A stretch of 64,000 nt of DNA from Streptomyces rishiriensis (GTDB taxonomy: Bacteria; Actinomycetota; Actinomycetes; Streptomycetales; Streptomycetaceae), in assembly GCF_030815485.1 (NCBI RefSeq), contig NZ_JAUSWV010000002.1, positions 1,116,001 to 1,180,000 on the forward strand, written 5' to 3'. Below, in pieces: positions 1-9,039 of this stretch (position 1 is the first letter of the stretch; each line of letters begins with the position of its first letter). A model generated the notes under the pieces. That model made no database searches. It was not told the origin of the DNA and worked only from the letters and a program-made list of their open reading frames with translations. Made by a program: the position numbers and the translations under genes.

Positions 1-1
1 C

Positions 2-3000
2 GGACACGAGGAGACCCGGGCCCCGGTCGCGCTCGCCGCCGCGCCGCGTGACGGCGGGGGCGGCGGGGGCCCGGCGTTCTATCCGTTCGCCGACTTCTCG
101 CCAGAGCTGGCCGCCCTGCGCTGGGCCGCCCGCCATGGCGTCCCGGTGCTGGCCTGCGACCTGCCGCTCGCGGACCGGGCGTGGGGTGAGGGACGTGACG
201 GCGATGCGCGGGAGGAGGCGCCCGGGCTCGCCGGCGCGCTGCGGGCGCGGCTCACGGGCCGTCCCGGGGAGGACCTGTGGGACCGTCTCGTCGAGGCCAC
301 CGCCCCCGGGTCGCCGCCCGAGGCGCTGCGTCGGGCGGCCCTGCTGACGGGGTGGGCGCTGCGCGCGGACGCGGCCGCCGCCGGTGGGGTGCCCGAGCTG
401 GATCTGCGTCGTGAGCGGTGGATGCGGTCCCTGATCGACGAGGCAACCGCGCGCGGCGAGCGCGCCGCCGTGGTCGTCGGCGCCTTCCACGCGCCTGCGC
501 TGACGGGCCAGACCCTGGTCGGACGGGGCGACGGTGCCTCCCCCGCCGTCGTCGGCGCGCGAGACGAAAGCGCTGCCCAGGGTGTCGGCGACAGCGCGGG
601 AACAACCCTCCCGGCCGACGGCGAGCATGCCGGGGCCACCGTCCCCGCGACTGGCGACGGGGAGGCAGACGCCGTTCCGGGTGTCGGCGAACGTGCCGAA
701 GCCAGCGTCCCCGCCGTCGGCAAGCGGGACGCAGACACCGTCCCGCACATCGGTGAGCGGGACGCGGACGCCGTCCCCGGTGTCGGCGAACGGGACGCAG
801 ACGCGGGTGTCGGCAGGGCGGGTGAAGGGGCCGCGGGAAGTCGGCCGGGGTGGATCACGTCGCTGATTCCGTACGCCTATGCCCTTCTGGACGAGCGGTC
901 CGGTTATCCGGCCGGTATCCGGGACCCGGAGTGGCAGGACATGGTGCTGCGGGCGGCGGGCGACCCGTCGGCGCTGGAGGAGGCGCTGACCGGCGCGGCC
1001 GTGCGGGTGTGTGCGGCGTTGCGGGACCTCGGGCATCCGTCCGGGCCGGCGGACGCTCGCGAGATCACCCGGCTCGCCTCGGACCTGGCCCGGCTGCGGG
1101 GGTTGCCCGCGGCGGGCAGGGGCGAGTTGGTCGAGGCCGTGCAGACGGTCCTCGCCCAGGGTGAGCCGTACGGGCGGGGACGGGCCGTGGCCCGGGCGAT
1201 GGAGCGGGTGCTGGTAGGTACGCGCACCGGGCGGCCGGCGCCGGGCGCGCCGCGCAGCGGTCTCGTCCCGGCGGTCGAGGCCGAGGTGGCGGGGCTGGGC
1301 CTGCCGGGGCCCGGCAACGCGTCCGCCCCGGCGCGGGATCTGCGGCTCGACCCGCTGCGGTCGGACCTCGACCGGCGCCGTGAGCTTCTGCTGCGCCGGC
1401 TGACGGTGTGCGGTGTGCCGTACGGAGAGGCGAAAGAGGTCGTCGGCGCGGGCGGCGCGGAGGCTCTCACCTCGCGCTGGGAGGTGCGGTGGACGCCGGC
1501 GACGGCGGCCATGCTGACCGCGGCCGGGGTGCGCGGGGTGACCGCGGCACAGGCCGCCGAGGGTGTGCTGCGGGAGCGTCGGCGTGCGGAGCGGGACGCG
1601 GGCGGATCCACGGCCGCCCAGGTGCTCCAGGGGCTCGCGGAGGCAGCGCAGTGCGGTCTGCCGGCGCTGGCGGACGAGCGGCTCGTCGATGTCGCCGAGG
1701 TGTTGCCGCCGGCCGGTACGCTGCCCGAACTCCTGGCCGGGCTGGCGCTGTCGGACCGGTTGCGGGCCGGTCATGTGCCGGGACTCGGCGTCGACGGGGA
1801 CCGTACGGCGCGGGCGGCCGCCGTGGCAGAGCTGCTCACCTCGGCGGCGGTGCGGCAGGTGGACGGACTGACCGGCTCCGAGGACCCGGCCGACGCCCAC
1901 GCCCTTCTCGAACTCGCTCACCGCGCCGACCTGTTGGGCGGTATCCGACTCATCGACGCCCTCGCCCGGCTGGCCGCCGACGGCTCTCCGCTGATGCGCG
2001 GTGCCGCCGGAGCGGTCCGGGTACTGCTCGGACAGGAGAGCGCCCGGGCCTTCGGCGACCGGGTGGCGTCCTGGGTGGACGGTGCCGTCGACCCCGACTC
2101 GCGCTCGGCCCTGACGGCGCGGCTGAGCGGACTGCTGGCCGCCGCCGGTCCGCTGCTGGAAGCGGCGGCGCCCGCGCTGGAACCGCTGCTGCGCCGGGTG
2201 TCGGAGCTGCCCGACCGGGAGTTCCTCGACCGGCTGCCCGCGCTGCGGGGCGGCTTCGAGACCCTGAGTCCCGCGGCTCGCGAGCGTCTCCTCTCGGCCG
2301 TCGAGGAACGCCTCGACACCCGACACGTCGCGGACACCGACGGGGTGGATCCGGCCGCGCTCGCCGTCTGGGCCGGGGCGGACATCGCGGCCCGCGCCGC
2401 CCTGCGGTCGCTGAGGCTGCTGCCCGACCCGGACGGCGACGACCACGCGCCCACCGCCGCGACCGTCACGGTGACCGACGAGACCGTGCAGGTTACGACC
2501 GAGAGCGTGATGGTGACGGCCGGAACGGTGACGGTGACGGACGGGACCGTAACGGCCGAGACCGAGACCGTGACGGGCGACACCCAGACCGTGGCGGCCG
2601 GAACCGAGACCATGCCGGCCGGTCCCCAGACCGTGACGGCCGGAACCGGGACCGTGACGGCCGAGACCGTGACCGTGGCGGCCGAGACCGTGACCGTGGC
2701 GGCCGAGACCGTGGCCGCGACGGCCGAGACCGTGGCCGCGACGGCCGAGACCGTGGCCGCGACGGCCGAGACCGGATGCTCTGGCGAGGACCGTCTCGAC
2801 CGTCGGCTCTCCTCCGCCGACCGGTGGCGACTTCTGCTGGGCCGTCGCAGCGATCGACTGCCCACGTCCGCGCGCGCGTTGGCGACGGCTCTGGACGAGC
2901 TGTACGGCAGCGGGCGCGGCGAGGGCAGCCGCGGGGACCTGACGGGCCCGGGGGACCGCGGTGGCCGCGACGCACCGTATCCCGGGGTACGGGAGTGGTC

Positions 3001-3910
3001 GCAGGAGCTGGCCGCGCTGTTCGGGCCGGGCATCCGGGAGGAGGTGCTGGCGGCGGCCGCCGCGTCGGGCCGCCGGGACGTGCTCGCGGAGCTGGACGCG
3101 GACAGCGTGCGCCCCTCCGTCGATCTGCTGCGCACCGTGCTGCGGCACGCGGGCGGGCTGCCCGAGGCCCGGCTGGCGGCGCTGCGTCCGCTGGTGCGGC
3201 GGCTGGTCGAGGCGCTCACCCGGCAGCTGGCCACCCGGCTGCGCCCCGCGTTGCACGGCACGGCGCTGCCGCGGCCCAGTCGGCGTCCGGGCGGCGGCCT
3301 CGACCTCCCGCGGACCCTGCGCGCCAATCTGGCGACCGCGCGGCGCGGCCCTGACGGCACGGTCCGGGTCATCCCCGAGCACCCGGTGTTCCGTACCCGG
3401 GCGCGGCGGGCCGCGGACTGGCGGCTGATCCTGGTCACGGACGTGTCGGGTTCCATGGAGGCATCCACGGTGTGGGCCGCGCTGACCGCCTCGGTGCTGG
3501 CCGGGGTGCCGACGCTGTCCACGCACTTCCTGGCCTTCTCCACCGAGGTCATCGACCTCACCGGCCATGTCGAGGACCCGTTGTCGCTGCTGCTCGAGGT
3601 CAGCGTGGGCGGTGGGACACACATCGCGGCGGGGCTGCGGCACGCCCGCGAGCTGGTCACCGTGCCGTCGCGGACGCTCGTCGTGGTCGTCAGCGACTTC
3701 GAGGAGGGCCAGCCGCTCGGCGGGTTGCTCTCGGAGGTGCGGGCGCTGGTCGGTGCGGGCTGTCATGTTCTGGGCTGCGCGAGCCTCGACGACACGGGCC
3801 GGCCGCGCTACTCCACGGGCGTCGCGGGACAGCTCGTCGCGGCGGGCATGCCCGTCGCCGCTCTCAGTCCGCTCGAACTCGCCCGCTGGGTAGGGGAGAA
3901 GATCGCATGA
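2..3910 (+). CDS. DUF5682-VWA fusion protein, 5' end outside window
   Basis: The reading frame is open from the window edge, so the N-terminus is missing; 1302 residues are visible. The first ~500 residues resemble DUF5682 proteins (FYPFADFSPE, HGVPVLACDLPLA, GWITSLIPYAYALLDE). The last ~170 residues are a von Willebrand A domain with a MIDAS motif (LVTDVSGSM near 3431-3460), a downstream GGGTH threonine and the SDFEEG aspartate. In related genomes DUF5682 and VWA are usually separate neighbouring genes beside a MoxR ATPase and a SWIM protein. Here they are one chain, joined through a Thr/Val/Glu repeat encoded at 2455-2773. A second low-complexity insert lies at 540-830. The stop overlaps the next ATG (ATGA), indicating translational coupling. 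The biochemical role of this family is unknown; MoxR/VWA pairs are thought to act as chaperones or assembly factors. Domain calls are fairly secure, function is not. Confidence 0.85.
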   Translation, partial: GHEETRAPVALAAAPRDGGGGGGPAFYPFADFSPELAALRWAARHGVPVLACDLPLADRAWGEGRDGDAREEAPGLAGALRARLTGRPGEDLWDRLVEATAPGSPPEALRRAALLTGWALRADAAAAGGVPELDLRRERWMRSLIDEATARGERAAVVVGAFHAPALTGQTLVGRGDGASPAVVGARDESAAQGVGDSAGTTLPADGEHAGATVPATGDGEADAVPGVGERAEASVPAVGKRDADTVPHIGERDADAVPGVGERDADAGVGRAGEGAAGSRPGWITSLIPYAYALLDERSGYPAGIRDPEWQDMVLRAAGDPSALEEALTGAAVRVCAALRDLGHPSGPADAREITRLASDLARLRGLPAAGRGELVEAVQTVLAQGEPYGRGRAVARAMERVLVGTRTGRPAPGAPRSGLVPAVEAEVAGLGLPGPGNASAPARDLRLDPLRSDLDRRRELLLRRLTVCGVPYGEAKEVVGAGGAEALTSRWEVRWTPATAAMLTAAGVRGVTAAQAAEGVLRERRRAERDAGGSTAAQVLQGLAEAAQCGLPALADERLVDVAEVLPPAGTLPELLAGLALSDRLRAGHVPGLGVDGDRTARAAAVAELLTSAAVRQVDGLTGSEDPADAHALLELAHRADLLGGIRLIDALARLAADGSPLMRGAAGAVRVLLGQESARAFGDRVASWVDGAVDPDSRSALTARLSGLLAAAGPLLEAAAPALEPLLRRVSELPDREFLDRLPALRGGFETLSPAARERLLSAVEERLDTRHVADTDGVDPAALAVWAGADIAARAALRSLRLLPDPDGDDHAPTAATVTVTDETVQVTTESVMVTAGTVTVTDGTVTAETETVTGDTQTVAAGTETMPAGPQTVTAGTGTVTAETVTVAAETVTVAAETVAATAETVAATAETVAATAETGCSGEDRLDRRLSSADRWRLLLGRRSDRLPTSARALATALDELYGSGRGEGSRGDLTGPGDRGGRDAPYPGVREWSQELAALFGPGIREEVLAAAAASGRRDVLAELDADSVRPSVDLLRTVLRHAGGLPEARLAALRPLVRRLVEALTRQLATRLRPALHGTALPRPSRRPGGGLDLPRTLRANLATARRGPDGTVRVIPEHPVFRTRARRAADWRLILVTDVSGSMEASTVWAALTASVLAGVPTLSTHFLAFSTEVIDLTGHVEDPLSLLLEVSVGGGTHIAAGLRHARELVTVPSRTLVVVVSDFEEGQPLGGLLSEVRALVGAGCHVLGCASLDDTGRPRYSTGVAGQLVAAGMPVAALSPLELARWVGEKIA
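540..830 (+). repeat. Low-complexity repeat inside the DUF5682 region
   Basis: Degenerate repeats of roughly 48 bases encode variants of VPGVGERDADA. The unit GTCGGCGAACGGGACGC and close copies recur between about 690 and 810. The block interrupts the conserved DUF5682 sequence between AFHAPALTG and GWITSLIPYAY and keeps the frame open. It reads as an expanded surface loop or linker. Confidence 0.7.
2455..2773 (+). repeat. Thr/Val/Glu repeat linker with five 21-bp tandem units
   Basis: The stretch encodes repeating TVT/TAE/AET tripeptides between the DUF5682 and VWA parts. Its 3' end (2669-2773) is five head-to-tail 21-base units of two types: two copies of the GTGACCGTGGCGGCC type, then three identical copies of the GTGGCCGCGACGGCC type. 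A 21-base period keeps the frame when copies are gained or lost, so length variation between strains is likely. Confidence 0.85.
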
Positions 3911-5670
3911 GCCAGGACCTGTTGCCGCCGGTCGCGCCGTCCGTCACCGCCGAACTCGTCGAGGTGCTCTCTCCCCGGCTGCGCAAGCGGCTGGACGCGG
4001 GCATCGCCAGACTGGCGGCGCGTCCGGTGGTCCGCGAGGGCGACACCGTGCGGATCGCCGTCGACGACGAGACCCACCTCGAACTGCAGGCGCCCGGGGG
4101 CGCGGTGACCCGGGCGGACGCGATCCGCTGCGGTTGTCTGCTCGCTCCCGACTGTCTGCACCGCGCGGCGGCGGCCTCGGCCGCGCCGGTGGCCGAGGAC
4201 ACTCCCGACAGCCCGCCCGCGCAGCCGACAGCCGAAGCGGCGTCCCGGCCCCCGGCCGCCGGGACCGCCGCCACCGCCCTGACCACCGAGGCCGCTGCTC
4301 CAGCCCAACTCGCCGCCGCGCGGGCGGTGTACGGTGCGGCGGCCGGCGTCCTCGAGGCCGGTGCGGACGGCTCCGGTGCCGTGCTCCAGGCGGAGCTCCT
4401 GCGCGCCGCGCACACCGCGCGGCTCGCGGGGCTCCCGAGGGTCGCCGCCGCGGCGGTCTCCGTGGTCAACGGGGTACGCGCGGCCCGCTCCGCCGACCCG
4501 GCCCACCGGTTGCCCGACCTTGTCGACGCGCTGTGCACCGTCCTCGGCATGGCGCACCGCCTGCCGTTCGCGACCGGCCGGGACCTGGCCGAACTGCGCG
4601 GCGGCGTACGCCTGCCGTACACCCCGGACGGTTCGCTGCGCCTCTTCGGACTCTTCTCGGAACCCGTCCTGACGACGACCGGGTACGCGGGCGCCGTCAC
4701 CTGGACCGCCGACGCGGGGGGCCGCCTCTACACGGTCTCCGACGTGGCTCCCGGCGGTCCCGGCCGGGCGACCGGCGCGGCGGACCGGGCCGTACGGATC
4801 GGCGACACCGCCCTGACCCACCGTGAGTTGTCGCGCGCGGGCCTGGCGGTGTCCGGCGCGACGGTGTCGCCGACAGGCCGGCTCGGCGCCGGTGCCGGGG
4901 TGCGGGCGGTGCGCGCGTCCGGTGCCGCCTGGAGCGCCGAACCGCTCGACCGGCTGTGGGCGGTGCCGGTGGCCGAGCAGGTCGCCCACGCCCTGGGCGG
5001 TGGGCACGGACTGCTCTTCCTCGACGTCACCCTGGCGGGCACGGTCCGGGAGGCGACGGGTGACCGTCTGCTGGCCGACTGCGGGGGCCGTGCGGTCCGG
5101 CTCGCCGTGGCGCACGACGATCCCGCGCTCCCCTACCGCGACAACCTCCGCCTCCTGGCCGCCGCCCGGGGCAGGCGGCTGCGGGTCGTCGCGCGTCTGG
5201 TGCCGGGGCCGCTCCCGCGGGCCCTGCTGCTCGCCGCCGAGCACCCGGCCCGGCCCGGCGACCGGGTGGATCTGGGCCTGGACCGTCTCCAGCACGCGGA
5301 TCTGCCCACCGCGTCGGCCCCGCCGGCCGCCGCTCCCCCGGTGGACGAGGCGCCGTTGCATCTGCTGAGCCGCCGTGTGCACCAGGCTGTGTCCGGGGGC
5401 CGGCGGGTGCTGGGCTTCCCGGACGGCGGCGCGGGCGACGACGGACGGCTGCGCCGCGTCGGTCTCGCCACCGCGGGCGATCTGCTCGGCGAGCTCCGGG
5501 CCGCCGCCGCGGACCGCTCCCGGGACGCCTTCGGGCGGCTGCTCCCGGCGGACACGGACCGTTTCGCCCGCGCCTGGCTGGCCGCCTCGGTCTACGCCGG
5601 GGAGGTGGAGCGGGCGCTGTGCGCGGCGGCGTGGGGGGCGGACGCGGAGGTGGTGGCGACTTCACGGTGA
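3907..5670 (+). CDS. SWIM zinc-finger family protein
   Basis: The 587-residue protein starts at the ATG that overlaps the upstream TGA, giving an ATGA junction; longer frames upstream are inside the previous gene. A SWIM zinc finger (CxCx(n)CxH) is visible as RCGCLLAPDCLH, with ligands C75, C77, C83 and H85. SWIM domains bind zinc and are linked to DNA- or protein-binding. The rest is Ala/Arg-rich with no recognised catalytic motif. In actinomycetes this family sits with MoxR ATPase, DUF5682 and VWA genes, and that context is seen here on the 5' side. The two gene products probably work in the same complex. No further partner follows; the next gene is 98 bases away and unrelated. Confidence 0.8.
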   Translation: MSQDLLPPVAPSVTAELVEVLSPRLRKRLDAGIARLAARPVVREGDTVRIAVDDETHLELQAPGGAVTRADAIRCGCLLAPDCLHRAAAASAAPVAEDTPDSPPAQPTAEAASRPPAAGTAATALTTEAAAPAQLAAARAVYGAAAGVLEAGADGSGAVLQAELLRAAHTARLAGLPRVAAAAVSVVNGVRAARSADPAHRLPDLVDALCTVLGMAHRLPFATGRDLAELRGGVRLPYTPDGSLRLFGLFSEPVLTTTGYAGAVTWTADAGGRLYTVSDVAPGGPGRATGAADRAVRIGDTALTHRELSRAGLAVSGATVSPTGRLGAGAGVRAVRASGAAWSAEPLDRLWAVPVAEQVAHALGGGHGLLFLDVTLAGTVREATGDRLLADCGGRAVRLAVAHDDPALPYRDNLRLLAAARGRRLRVVARLVPGPLPRALLLAAEHPARPGDRVDLGLDRLQHADLPTASAPPAAAPPVDEAPLHLLSRRVHQAVSGGRRVLGFPDGGAGDDGRLRRVGLATAGDLLGELRAAAADRSRDAFGRLLPADTDRFARAWLAASVYAGEVERALCAAAWGADAEVVATSR

Positions 5671-5692
5671 ACCCGGTGAGCCCGGGGCGTCT

Positions 5693-5724
5693 TTAGGACA
5701 GGATCTGACCTCTATCGCTCCTAA
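5693..5724 (+). promoter_or_regulatory. Inverted repeat TTAGGA-N20-TCCTAA upstream of the DinB gene
   Basis: Perfect 6-base arms 20 bases apart lie 43 bases before the DinB ATG, in the gap between two unrelated genes. The position suits an operator or a promoter-overlapping site. No regulator gene is adjacent, and arms this short could occur by chance. Confidence 0.3.
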
Positions 5725-5767
5725 CGTGGTGCTCGCACACGGAAACCACTCACGGAAGAAGGCGACC

Positions 5768-6322
5768 ATGGGCAAGCCCACCTCCCTCGACGAGACCGCC
5801 GCAGCACCCGCCGTCCGCGGCGAGCGCGCCGACCTGCTGGAGGCGCTCACCAAGCAGCGGCACTTCCTGCGCTTCACCACCCGTGACCTCACCGACGAGC
5901 AGGCCGGTCTCCGCACGACCGCCGGCGAGCTCTGTCTGGGCGGCCTGATCAAGCACGTCGCCTCGGTCGAACGAGGTTGGGTGGCCTTCATCCTCGAGGG
6001 TCCTTCGGCGATGCCCGACTTCACCAAGATGACGGAGGCGGACTTCGCCAGGCGGGCCGACGAGTTCCGGATGCTGCCCGGCGAGACGCTGGCCGGGGTG
6101 CTGAAGGAGTACGAGGAAGTGGCGCAGCGCACCGACGAGTTGGTCGCCTCCCTGCCCGATCTGGACGCGGACCACCCGCTGCCGGCGGCGCCCTGGTTCG
6201 AGGCCGGTGCGCGGTGGTCCGCCCGCCGGGTGCTGCTGCACATCGTCGCGGAGACCGCCCAGCACGCGGGGCACGCGGACATCGTCCGCGAGTCCCTGGA
6301 CGGCGCGAAGAGCATGGGCTGA
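5768..6322 (+). CDS. DinB-fold (DUF664) protein
   Basis: This 184-residue protein has the four-helix DinB/DUF664 pattern: HFLRFTTRDLTDEQAG, then GGLIKHVASVERGW with the first metal-type histidine, and LLHIVAETAQHAGHADIVRE with the C-terminal HxxxH-like pair. Members are metal-dependent, sometimes bacillithiol/mycothiol-linked transferases, and the substrate of this subgroup is unknown. The ATG at 5768 is preceded by an AAGAAGG-type ribosome site. The frame remains open further upstream, but that part overlaps the SWIM gene and is not conserved-looking. It appears to be a single-gene transcript with its own regulatory region (inverted repeat at 5693-5724). Confidence 0.8.
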   Translation: MGKPTSLDETAAAPAVRGERADLLEALTKQRHFLRFTTRDLTDEQAGLRTTAGELCLGGLIKHVASVERGWVAFILEGPSAMPDFTKMTEADFARRADEFRMLPGETLAGVLKEYEEVAQRTDELVASLPDLDADHPLPAAPWFEAGARWSARRVLLHIVAETAQHAGHADIVRESLDGAKSMG

Positions 6323-6387
6323 GGCCTGCCGCGAAGGGCCGCCACCCGACCCCGGAGACAAGCGTCCGCCAGACCTCCAGGGCCACG

Positions 6388-6449
6388 GGTGGGGCCGGCC
6401 CCGCCCGCACCGGTGTCGTCCGGCCGGGCGCGAAGCGGCCGGCCCCACC
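6388..6449 (+). terminator. Long-loop GC hairpin after the DinB gene
   Basis: Arms GGTGGGGCCGGCC (6388-6400) and GGCCGGCCCCACC (6437-6449) are perfectly complementary, with a 36-base GC-rich loop. It lies in the 208-base gap before the glycosidase gene. No U-tract follows, which is usual for Streptomyces; the long loop lowers confidence. Confidence 0.4.
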
Positions 6450-6530
6450 GGTGTCGTCAGGCCGGCCCGTCGGGAGTCCCGCTGATCACGCCGCATTGAC
6501 TGCCCCGGTACACCCGGCCACAATCCCCCC

Positions 6531-9014
6531 ATGGATGTGACCGGTCACGCACCGCCCCCGGCAAGGGGTCGCGCGTCCGCTCCGCAGCGCCTCACCGTCG
6601 ACCTCGCCGTCTCCGAGGGCCCGGTTCTGCTCGGCGCCAACGGCGCGCTGTACGGGATCGGGGACGACGGGGTGCCCAGCGACGCCGTACTCGCACCGCT
6701 GAAGATCACCAGCGTCACGCAGAAGCCGGAGGGCGGCGCCCAGCACCCCAACGGGGACGCGCTCTCCGTCTCCGGGTCGTTCTTCCGCAACGGCGGCGGC
6801 GAGATCAACGTGATGATGCAGGACGTCTATGCCCGATGGCCGTACGAGGACCTGGGCATCGACGACTACCTCCCGAGGGTCGACGAGATCGTCAAGGAGG
6901 TCATGGCGGATCCGCACCACGACCGCTTCGTCTACATCCCGTTCAACGAACCCGACTGCATCTGGTACGACCTCGGCGTGCCGGACCGTGAGCGGTACGA
7001 GGCGAACCGCGACCGGTTCTTCGAGGACTGGCGGACGGTGTACCGGCGCATCCGCTCCCTCGACCCCGACGCGAGGATCGCCGGGCCCAACGAGACGGGC
7101 TATCACCCCCGCCTGATGAGCGACTTCCTCGCCTTCGGCCAGCGGGAGAACGTGCTGCCCCACGTGGTGACCTGGCACGAGTTGAGCCCTGACTCGCTAC
7201 GGGAGTTCCAGAGTCACCACGACGACTACCGTGCGACCGAACGCCGGTTGGGGATCGCGCCGCTGAGAGTCAGCATCGACGAGTACGCCAACCGCCGGGA
7301 CCTGTCCGTGCCGGGACAGCTCGTGCAGTGGGTGTCGATGTTCGAGCGGAACAAGGTGTACGCCAACCAGGCCTACTGGGACGCCGCCGGCAACATGGAC
7401 GGCAACGTCGTACGAACGAACATCCCCAACGGCGGCTGGTGGTTCTTCCGTTGGTACGCCGGGCTGACCGGCGACACCGTCGAGGTCACCCCGCCGCAGC
7501 CGCACAGCGTCGACACCCTCCAGGGCCTCGCCTCCCTCGACTCCTCGCGCCGTCAGGCCCAGGTGCTGCTGGGCGGCTCGGACGGCGACGTGGACGTCGA
7601 GGTGCGCGGTGTCCCCCGGGCCGTCTTCGGCCGCGCGGTCGTCGCGACCGTCGCCGAGGCCGCCTGGTCGGGCTACGAGGGGCAGCACGCCGCGCCGCGG
7701 GTGCTCGCCCGCACCGTGCTGGAGGTCGCCGCCGACGGTTCGGTCACCGTGCCGCTGAGCGGCGCGCGCAGGATGTCCGCGTACCGGATCGTCCTCACTC
7801 CGGGCGGCGCCGGCGCCCCGTCCGCCGTGTGCGTGCCCTGGTCGGCATCGTACGAGGCAGAGGACGCGGCGATCACCGGTGGCCGGGTCCCCACCCGGGG
7901 GACGGTCGCCGACGCGGACGGCTACGCGGCCTCCGGCACGAACGCCGTCTCTCTCGGCACCCCCGGCGGCAGGATGGACCTCACGGTGACGGTGCCCGCG
8001 GACGGGACGTACGACCTGGCGATCCTCTACGGCAACGGGTCGGGCGCCCCCGCCGGCCAGAAGCTGCTCGTCGACGGCGCGCACCCGGTCACGGTGACGT
8101 ACCCCTCGACTCAGGATCGGGCCCACCTCGCCAAGAAGGATCTCCGAGTCGAACTGCCGGCCGGCACCCATGTGCTGACCCTCGTCGGGGGCGACGCCGA
8201 AGTCACCCTCGACCGCCTCGACCTCACCGCGCGCACCGGCGCGCCCTGGGCGTCGTACGAGGCGACGCTCGCGGACATCGGCGGCAGCCCGTCGTACGAC
8301 TACTCCTCGTCGGCCGGGGTGGGGACGGGCGCCCTGGTCCTGCGAGAGGGCGACCGGGCCGTCTTCGACGTCTACGCCCCGCGCGACGGGCACTACACCG
8401 TGGTGCCGCGGGCCTCGGCGACGGTGTGGCTCGCGCTGCACGGCGAACGGCTGACCGCGGCGCCGGACCGGCCCCTGCGGCTCTACCTGGTGGCGGGCAA
8501 CAACCGCGTCGCGCTGACCGCGCCGACGGCCCGGCAGGCGGCCGTCCGGTCCCTCGACGTCTCGGGCGCGGGCTCGGCCGGCGGCGCCCTCTCCTACGAT
8601 GCCGCGTCCGCCGCGCTCACCGGAGCGGCGAGGCTCGTCGGCTCCGCCCACGCCCCCGGCGGCTTCTGCGTCGACGACGTCGGCGACAGCCCTCACGGCG
8701 CGGCCGAGTTCACCGTGCACGCGCTCCACTCCGGCCGCCATGTGCTGGTCGTCCACTACGCCCACGACGACCGCCGCGACACCGGCCACGCCTACAACAC
8801 CGACATCCTGTCCCGTACGGCGGACATCACCGTCGGCGCCGGAACACCGCTGCGGGTCACGTTCAAGAACACCTGGAGCCTGGACGACTACTGGACGCTG
8901 GGCGTCCCCGTCGACCTGCGGAAGGGCGCCAACAGCGTGACCTTCCGCAACGCGACGGGCCGGGCCCCGCGGATCGGCCGCATCGAACTGGGCCGGGTGT
9001 TCCTGCCGTCCTAG
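6531..9014 (+). CDS. GH39-like glycosidase with C-terminal carbohydrate-binding modules
   Basis: The 827-residue protein has a clan GH-A-type barrel over residues ~25-330. The acid/base candidate is E140 in IPFNEPD, and the nucleophile candidate is E251 in VSIDEYAN. The spacing and NEP context fit GH39/GH-A enzymes. A CBM35/CBM6-like beta-sandwich follows from about residue 435 (SYEAEDAAITGG), then a second sandwich-like module to the end. No signal peptide is seen: residues 1-25 are polar and Pro/Ala-rich, and an in-frame stop at 6483 rules out a longer N-terminus except from non-standard starts. That is odd for a CBM-bearing enzyme, which is normally secreted. The substrate cannot be told from sequence. 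Similar Streptomyces proteins carry the loose label 'cellulosome protein'. Confidence 0.75.
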   Translation: MDVTGHAPPPARGRASAPQRLTVDLAVSEGPVLLGANGALYGIGDDGVPSDAVLAPLKITSVTQKPEGGAQHPNGDALSVSGSFFRNGGGEINVMMQDVYARWPYEDLGIDDYLPRVDEIVKEVMADPHHDRFVYIPFNEPDCIWYDLGVPDRERYEANRDRFFEDWRTVYRRIRSLDPDARIAGPNETGYHPRLMSDFLAFGQRENVLPHVVTWHELSPDSLREFQSHHDDYRATERRLGIAPLRVSIDEYANRRDLSVPGQLVQWVSMFERNKVYANQAYWDAAGNMDGNVVRTNIPNGGWWFFRWYAGLTGDTVEVTPPQPHSVDTLQGLASLDSSRRQAQVLLGGSDGDVDVEVRGVPRAVFGRAVVATVAEAAWSGYEGQHAAPRVLARTVLEVAADGSVTVPLSGARRMSAYRIVLTPGGAGAPSAVCVPWSASYEAEDAAITGGRVPTRGTVADADGYAASGTNAVSLGTPGGRMDLTVTVPADGTYDLAILYGNGSGAPAGQKLLVDGAHPVTVTYPSTQDRAHLAKKDLRVELPAGTHVLTLVGGDAEVTLDRLDLTARTGAPWASYEATLADIGGSPSYDYSSSAGVGTGALVLREGDRAVFDVYAPRDGHYTVVPRASATVWLALHGERLTAAPDRPLRLYLVAGNNRVALTAPTARQAAVRSLDVSGAGSAGGALSYDAASAALTGAARLVGSAHAPGGFCVDDVGDSPHGAAEFTVHALHSGRHVLVVHYAHDDRRDTGHAYNTDILSRTADITVGAGTPLRVTFKNTWSLDDYWTLGVPVDLRKGANSVTFRNATGRAPRIGRIELGRVFLPS

Positions 9015-9039
9015 TCCGACCCGCGCCGATGTCCCGGGG

